From the NCBI GenBank assembly GCA_021413405.1, contig JAIOQL010000236.1, positions 1-11,025 on the forward strand: a stretch of 11,025 nucleotides of DNA, given 5' to 3'. Below the pieces are notes generated by a model. It searched no databases. It saw nothing but the letters and a program-made list of their open reading frames with translations, and was not told the DNA's origin. The DNA is from Leptospira sp. (GTDB lineage: Bacteria > Spirochaetota > Leptospiria > Leptospirales > Leptospiraceae). Shown piece by piece: positions 6,554-11,025 of this stretch; the stretch's first letter is position 1; every line of letters begins with the position of its first letter. The translations under genes were made by a program, and so were the position numbers.

Positions 6554-7515
6554 TGCGGATTCTTTCAGGAGTACAACCATCAGGAAAATTGCACCTGGGA
6601 AATTATTTTTCCATGATGCGAAAAATGATCCATTACCAGGACAAAAGTGATCTTTTCTGTTTCATAGCAAATCTTCATTCTTTAACAACGTTTTCAGGAA
6701 AGGATAAGCTTGAAAATTTCACTTTTGATGCGTTATGCGACTTTCTCGCACTGGGAATTGACCCTGAAAAAACAACATTTTGGGTTCAATCAGATGTACC
6801 TTTAGTAACAGAACTTTCATGGTATTTAAGCATGTGCATTACATCCAATCAGCTTTCGCTCGCCCACTCCTTCAAAGATAAAATTGCAAAAGGAATAACT
6901 CCTTCTGGAGGATTGTTTTTTTATCCAGTCCTAATGGCAGCAGATATTCTTGCTTTCAATAGTGACCGGGTTCCAGTAGGAAAAGATCAGAAGCAACACC
7001 TTGAATATGCACGTGACATTGCCGCAGAATTTAACAGAAAATTCGGGGAAACTTTCAAAATTCCGGAGCCGGAAATTGACAATGAAACTGCAATCATTCC
7101 GGGAACAGACGGCCAGAAAATGTCCAAGTCTTATGGAAACACCATCAATATCTTTGATCCCGAAGAAGCATTAAAAAAATCAGTAATGTCAATTGTAAGT
7201 GATTCTGCCGGGATTGATGAAGTAAAAGATGCCTCAAAAAATGCAATCTTCAGTATTTACACTTTATTCCTGAGTGAAGCGGACAGAGATTCTCTTCGAA
7301 AACGGTTTGAGACTCCTGGATTAAGGTATGGAGATCTCAAGAAAGAATTACTTTCTGTAATCCTGGACTTCTTTTCTCCATTTCGCAAGAAAAGGGAAGA
7401 GCTTCTAAATAATCGTGATTATATTCGGGATATCCGGAAAAAAGGCGCTTTAAAAGCACACTCTGTAGCCATTGTTCAATTGGAAAAAGCAAGGAGTAAC
7501 CTGGGTTTAAAATGA
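6553..7515 (+). CDS. trpS: tryptophanyl-tRNA synthetase
   Basis: This class I aminoacyl-tRNA synthetase charges tRNA-Trp with tryptophan using ATP in the cytoplasm. The 320-residue length is normal for bacterial TrpS. Visible motifs are the HIGH-type signature in PSGKLHLGNY (9-18), the tryptophan-pocket segment FFYPVLMAADIL (122-133), VGKDQKQHLE (142-151), and KMSKS (189-193). The ATG overlaps the stop of the preceding gene by one base (TAATG) and has no clear ribosome site of its own, so translation is probably coupled. The stop overlaps the lnt start (ATGA). No sign of truncation or substitution of key residues is seen. Confidence 0.98.
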   Translation: MRILSGVQPSGKLHLGNYFSMMRKMIHYQDKSDLFCFIANLHSLTTFSGKDKLENFTFDALCDFLALGIDPEKTTFWVQSDVPLVTELSWYLSMCITSNQLSLAHSFKDKIAKGITPSGGLFFYPVLMAADILAFNSDRVPVGKDQKQHLEYARDIAAEFNRKFGETFKIPEPEIDNETAIIPGTDGQKMSKSYGNTINIFDPEEALKKSVMSIVSDSAGIDEVKDASKNAIFSIYTLFLSEADRDSLRKRFETPGLRYGDLKKELLSVILDFFSPFRKKREELLNNRDYIRDIRKKGALKAHSVAIVQLEKARSNLGLK

Positions 7516-7670
7516 AAAACTTCCTGATAAATTTTCAGAAATTCAAAAGTACGATCTTTTTCAATCTGTTTTGCTACATTTGGATTGCAGGGTTTTCAAC
7601 CTTAGCCTTTGCACCATACCATTGGACAATTTTTGTCTGGATAGCTCCTTTTGAAAAAACTTTTTTATAA
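7512..7670 (+). pseudogene. lnt: N-terminal fragment of lnt, terminated by frameshift
   Basis: An ATG overlapping the trpS stop (ATGA) opens a 52-codon frame whose product contains CYIWIAGFSTLAFAPYHW (21-38) and FVWIAPFEK (41-49). This is the first membrane helix and following loop of apolipoprotein N-acyltransferases (compare CGTLAFSPY in E. coli Lnt). After APFEK it reads out of frame and stops at TAA 7668-7670. The remainder of Lnt continues in the +1 frame. Removing one A from the A6 run at 7654-7659 would fuse the two parts into about 579 residues. The start and its coupling to trpS show that this is the true gene start rather than a chance reading frame. Confidence 0.85.
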
Positions 7671-9252
7671 CGGTTTAATAATTTCGGTATTCTTTTGTAC
7701 TTTTTCTTTTTTTTGGCTGAACCATATGTTCATCGTTTTTGGAAACTTCCCCGGCTATCTCTCTTTTCTTATGTTTATTCTTTACTCAATGGTATTCAAT
7801 CTGAAGTTTCCGATTTTTCTTATCAGCTTTTCGTTCCTCACAAGAAAGCTCGGAAAACACCGTATCTGGATAGCGAGTTTTTGTGCTCTACTTTCCGAAT
7901 TTTTTTCGTTTCAAATCTTTCCCTGGTATTGGGGAAATCTTGTGGCAGGTCATGAAAAGCTGGCCCAGACAGCAGAAATTACCGGGGTTTATGGTCTGAC
8001 ATTCCTGCTATTTACCGTATCTTATGCAATTTTCAATATTAATCCGGACACATTGGGGAAGTTATACAGCAATAAATCAGAAAGAATTTTGCATCTGAAG
8101 TATTTTTCATTTCCTGTTATCACCTTTCTTAGCTTCTATACTGTGGGATATATTCTCTTCATAAAATGGAGCAATGTCATCCCTGAATCGCAAAAACAGA
8201 TTTTGATGATCCAACCGGATTCGCCACTCGAGTTCCGCGACGGAAGGCAATTTAAAGAGACGATGGAAGATCTAATGTTGCGAATCGAATCCCTTGCAGA
8301 AAAAGGTTCAGCGGAAAAAAAACCTGACCTGATTGTTTTACCAGAATCCGGGGTTCCTTTTTTCTCCGCGCACAAAATTCCTGCTACAACATCGGCATTT
8401 CACATGTCATATTGGGAACGATTTGAATCACTAATTTTTCTATTTGCAAACAAATATGGTTCCAATGTTTTCTTCAACGAAATCGATGCGTCTTTTGCGA
8501 AAAATGAAATTAGCCCGAACGCATTGAGATATTACAATAGCTCTGTTTTGTATGACTCCAATGGAAACAGGAGAGACTCTTACAGGAAATCATACCTTCT
8601 GGCTTTTGGAGAATATATTCCTCTGGGGGAAACGTTTGAATTCCTCTATGCATTAAGCCCGCAAACCGGAAGATTTGTTCCAGGCGAAGAACAAAATCTG
8701 ATTACATATTATAAACGTGAGTTGAATCAAACTCCATTTTCGAAACCACATTTGCCATGGAAAGCCACCGAAACTCTGAACCTTGATACTCTCAAAGCCT
8801 ATTATGCAGGAAACAAAACAGAATCCAGGGAGGAAGGAAAATTTCTTCCCCTTATTTGCTATGAAGTCATTATCCCTGAATTTGTCAGAAAATTTCATAA
8901 ATCAGGGAATCCTGATTTTATTGTTAATGTTACAAACGATAAGTGGTATGGAAAATCTGTTGAAACATTTGAACACCTCGAATTGGGAAGGTTGCGGTCG
9001 ATTGAATTCAGAAGATGGATGGTTCGATCCACGAGCTCGGGAACTTCAGTATTCGTTGATCACCTTGGAAGAATCGTCAATGGCAAATTTACAGGCCAGG
9101 AAACCAGCGAACATTATTCTATGGCAGTTGACGTTATAAAATCTCCTCCGACATTTTATGTTTTATACGGGAACCTGATTGCCTGGATTTTTCTCGGATT
9201 CTCTCTGATCTACTTTATTCACAGTGTATATCTTTCAAAGAAAAAGGCTTAA
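7651..9252 (+). CDS. lnt: apolipoprotein N-acyltransferase, main part, separated from its N-terminus by a frameshift
   Basis: Lnt is an inner-membrane enzyme that adds the third fatty acyl chain to the N-terminal cysteine of lipoproteins. This 533-codon frame holds several membrane helices in residues 1-172, a nitrilase-type periplasmic domain (about 182-498) and a last helix (about 504-525). The catalytic triad is present: Glu232 in PESGVP, Lys313 in YRKSYLLAFGE, Cys403 in LICYE. Glu321 matches the fourth conserved residue, and TNDKWYGKS (428-436) matches the SNDAWFGKS motif. A stretch of about 45 residues before the ICYE motif (about 350-397) is longer than in E. coli. It lacks the first helix, which lies in another frame at 7512-7670. 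A TTG at 7651 or ATG at 7726 could start a shortened protein, but neither has a convincing ribosome site. It ends 36 bases from the convergent phosphatase gene. Confidence 0.93.
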   Translation: MKKLFYNGLIISVFFCTFSFFWLNHMFIVFGNFPGYLSFLMFILYSMVFNLKFPIFLISFSFLTRKLGKHRIWIASFCALLSEFFSFQIFPWYWGNLVAGHEKLAQTAEITGVYGLTFLLFTVSYAIFNINPDTLGKLYSNKSERILHLKYFSFPVITFLSFYTVGYILFIKWSNVIPESQKQILMIQPDSPLEFRDGRQFKETMEDLMLRIESLAEKGSAEKKPDLIVLPESGVPFFSAHKIPATTSAFHMSYWERFESLIFLFANKYGSNVFFNEIDASFAKNEISPNALRYYNSSVLYDSNGNRRDSYRKSYLLAFGEYIPLGETFEFLYALSPQTGRFVPGEEQNLITYYKRELNQTPFSKPHLPWKATETLNLDTLKAYYAGNKTESREEGKFLPLICYEVIIPEFVRKFHKSGNPDFIVNVTNDKWYGKSVETFEHLELGRLRSIEFRRWMVRSTSSGTSVFVDHLGRIVNGKFTGQETSEHYSMAVDVIKSPPTFYVLYGNLIAWIFLGFSLIYFIHSVYLSKKKA

Positions 9253-9288
9253 AATTACTTCCCTATAAATCCAGGCACTGTTGAATTT

Positions 9289-11025
9289 TTACGCTTTCTC
9301 TAAAATCTGCGAGAGACGTCTTGCATTTTTATTATTCGGATCCAGTTTAAGTGCTTCTTCTGAATAGGCCTTCGCTTCCATTTTATTTCCGATCAGTCTG
9401 TTTAAATCTGATAAATTTACAAGGTTTTGAATATTGTCCGGTTGAATCGTTTTAAGTTTAATAGCAGCCTCAAGAGACGATTCATAGTGGCCCAGTTTTT
9501 TCTGTGCAATCGAAAGATAATACCAGAAATCGGTTAGATCCGCATCATATTCCAGGTAACGTCCTAAAACCTCGACAGCGGTAGTATAATCTTTTCCCTT
9601 AAATGTCAGCAGACCTAAAAGCTTATTCAATCTCGGATTGGACTGATTCCGATGATAGCCGTCTGACAAAACTTTCAGGGCCTTTTCGGTCTCTCCATCT
9701 TTCAGATATTTTTTTCCTTCCTGATAATATGACTCAACATCTTCGTCAGCATCCAGATCAATTATTTCCAGATTCTCTGGAGCCAATTCGTCTTTATCCG
9801 ATCGCGATATAATTCCGGAATCTTCAGTAACTGTTGTCTCTTCAATATCCGGTTTGTAAGTTACCCGAAGAAGAGAAAGGTCATCTGTTATTGTTCCCAT
9901 CATTTTTAGCCGTTTTTCAATTTCTGATATTACACCCTTCCCTTCCTCAACCCGTTTCAGGAAAAGTGTTTCATCATCATTAATCGTCCGCACCGGTTCA
10001 TTTGGAGTAAGATCAATGTCATCGCGACCATCAGAAGCAAGGATCACTACATCACCGGGCAATAATTTGAATTTGAATACTTTAAAATCAATTTCAGAGT
10101 CGAGACCCAGCTTTCTAAGGTTCAACCCGCTTTCAATAAAGCTTGCTTTACCGTCTCTATATAGGACACTGAATGGATGCTCAGCGTTGAAATACCACAT
10201 CTCGCCAGTCTCATCATTGATTAAAGAAACAATGCAGGAAATAACCATCGTTCCGTTAAAACTCTTGAAGACCCCATGAATCTCATGATAAATATCAGTC
10301 AGCCATTGCTCCGGTGATGTATCCAATATTCTTTTGTTTCCGGCGGAACGGGCCATAATTGAATTCATAACGACACCCATGACGAGAGACCCGCCTGCCC
10401 CTTGCATTGATTTTCCCATTGCATCACCATTCATCGCCATAGTAAAACGGGAGAAATTTTCCGGTTTTCCCAGTTTCAGATTTCCTGTTACACAAAGATC
10501 TCCGCCCAAATCAGCATGTTTGTTCCTGAATTCAAAAGTTTTCTTTTGTTTTATTATAAATTCTGTTGAAACCTCTTTCGATTTGTTGGCATTATAAAAA
10601 AGAGGCTTTGTTAGAAGAGATGTCAGAAAATAATCTCCGTCCTGCTGCACCTTGAGTGCTTGCACCTCTTCCATTTTTTCCTGAACTTCCTTCGTGCGTT
10701 CTTTAACTTTTTCTTCAAGGTTCTCAGCATAGTCCTGTAATTCTCTACGGGCATCACGAATAGAATTCACCATAGCATTAAATGAGCCGGAGAGAAATCC
10801 AATCTCATCCTGAACTTTGACCGGAACCTGCACCGTTAAATCGCCTAAATTTACTTTTCCGACCCCGCGTAGGAGATTGTTTAACGGATTAAGAAGACTT
10901 CCTCTGAAAAATAAAGGAAAGAAACCTAAGATAATAAATAGAACAACCAATAAAATTATTTTTTGCGTTTTAGCAGCCGGATGCATGTAAGCCCGATACT
11001 TTTCATAGGAATATCCTACTTCAGT
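9289..11025 (-). CDS. HAMP-SpoIIE/PP2C-type phosphatase with C-terminal TPR repeats, N-terminus outside window
   Basis: This is a membrane-anchored signalling phosphatase: SpoIIE-like domains remove phosphate from serine/threonine, typically on anti-sigma antagonists. The frame is open to the window edge, and the upstream codons (TEVGYSYEKYRAY) look coding, so the ATG at 10986 is internal. Counting from that Met: membrane helix (about 8-27), HAMP linker (about 28-80), coiled coil (80-113), SpoIIE domain (about 140-376), acidic linker (377-415), and about four TPR units (417-551). Metal-binding acidic residues are present: Asp163 in GGD, Asp188 in NGDAMGKSMQGAGG, Asp319 in ASDGRDDID, and Asp368/369 in TDDLSLL. 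A sensor region probably lies upstream, outside the window; similar Leptospira proteins often have periplasmic or seven-helix sensor domains, but none is visible here. It is convergent with lnt and no clear terminator lies in the 36-base gap. The substrate is unknown. Confidence 0.94.
   Translation of the reverse strand, partial: TEVGYSYEKYRAYMHPAAKTQKIILLVVLFIILGFFPLFFRGSLLNPLNNLLRGVGKVNLGDLTVQVPVKVQDEIGFLSGSFNAMVNSIRDARRELQDYAENLEEKVKERTKEVQEKMEEVQALKVQQDGDYFLTSLLTKPLFYNANKSKEVSTEFIIKQKKTFEFRNKHADLGGDLCVTGNLKLGKPENFSRFTMAMNGDAMGKSMQGAGGSLVMGVVMNSIMARSAGNKRILDTSPEQWLTDIYHEIHGVFKSFNGTMVISCIVSLINDETGEMWYFNAEHPFSVLYRDGKASFIESGLNLRKLGLDSEIDFKVFKFKLLPGDVVILASDGRDDIDLTPNEPVRTINDDETLFLKRVEEGKGVISEIEKRLKMMGTITDDLSLLRVTYKPDIEETTVTEDSGIISRSDKDELAPENLEIIDLDADEDVESYYQEGKKYLKDGETEKALKVLSDGYHRNQSNPRLNKLLGLLTFKGKDYTTAVEVLGRYLEYDADLTDFWYYLSIAQKKLGHYESSLEAAIKLKTIQPDNIQNLVNLSDLNRLIGNKMEAKAYSEEALKLDPNNKNARRLSQILEKA

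Noticed and set aside
7653..7660. Classical -1 ribosomal slippery heptamer A AAA AAC in lnt
   Set aside because: The heptamer letters are present but not in phase with the upstream reading frame, and joining the two lnt parts needs a +1 (or -2) shift, not -1. Programmed -1 frameshifting does not fit.
9251..9289. AAAATT/AATTTT repeat as terminator between lnt and the convergent phosphatase gene
   Set aside because: It is only six AT pairs with a loop of nearly 30 bases and no GC core, too weak to support a call.
9289..10986. ATG at 10986 as the true start of the phosphatase gene
   Set aside because: The 13 upstream codons to the window edge are open and read as plausible protein preceding a membrane helix, so the gene is truncated by the window.
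1..11025. Mobile elements, CRISPR arrays, tRNA/rRNA genes, toxin-antitoxin or defence genes
   Set aside because: I looked on both strands for repeat arrays, transposase-like frames and cloverleaf patterns and saw none; all long frames are explained by the listed genes.

Overview
The window looks like ordinary chromosomal core DNA from a spirochaete of the order Leptospirales, most probably Leptospira. The evidence is the moderately AT-rich sequence, the Leptospira-like EtfB and EtfA sequences, a SpoIIE-type phosphatase of the large Leptospira family, and relaxed lipoprotein signals. The taxon is inferred from remembered protein families, not from a search.

Layout. On the minus strand, gpsA (1-635, C-terminus off the left edge) follows a lipoprotein-like metallo-beta-lactamase-fold hydrolase of the UlaG/NAPE-PLD group (796-1722). 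Divergent from these is a probable small three-helix membrane protein (1837-2136). The plus strand then carries etfB and etfA (2314-3973), closed by a perfect 13-bp inverted-repeat terminator (3986-4023). Next is a tightly packed plus-strand operon (4173-9252): a LolA-like protein, a 599-residue cytoplasmic protein of unknown function, trpS, and the apolipoprotein N-acyltransferase gene lnt. Its junctions are a 2-nt gap, a TAATG overlap and an ATGA overlap. Convergent to it is a HAMP-SpoIIE-TPR phosphatase on the minus strand (9289-11025), whose N-terminus lies beyond the right edge.

Two genes carry lesions. EtfA is otherwise an excellent family member but lacks about 26 residues of its FAD-binding domain, joined cleanly in frame at about 3833-3838. 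lnt is split: the first 52 codons (7512-7670) carry a recognisable Lnt N-terminus that starts correctly on the trpS stop, but the rest lies in the +1 frame from about 7651, with the break at a GAAAAAACTTTTTT tract. Either real gene decay, unusual recoding or sequence/assembly error could explain them, and two lesions within 4 kb make the last worth testing first.

Functionally, the LolA-like protein and Lnt both belong to lipoprotein maturation and sorting, and the MBL-fold protein is a likely client lipoprotein. The 599-residue unknown gene between lolA and trpS is the best candidate for undescribed biology. I see no mobile element, CRISPR array, RNA gene or defence system.
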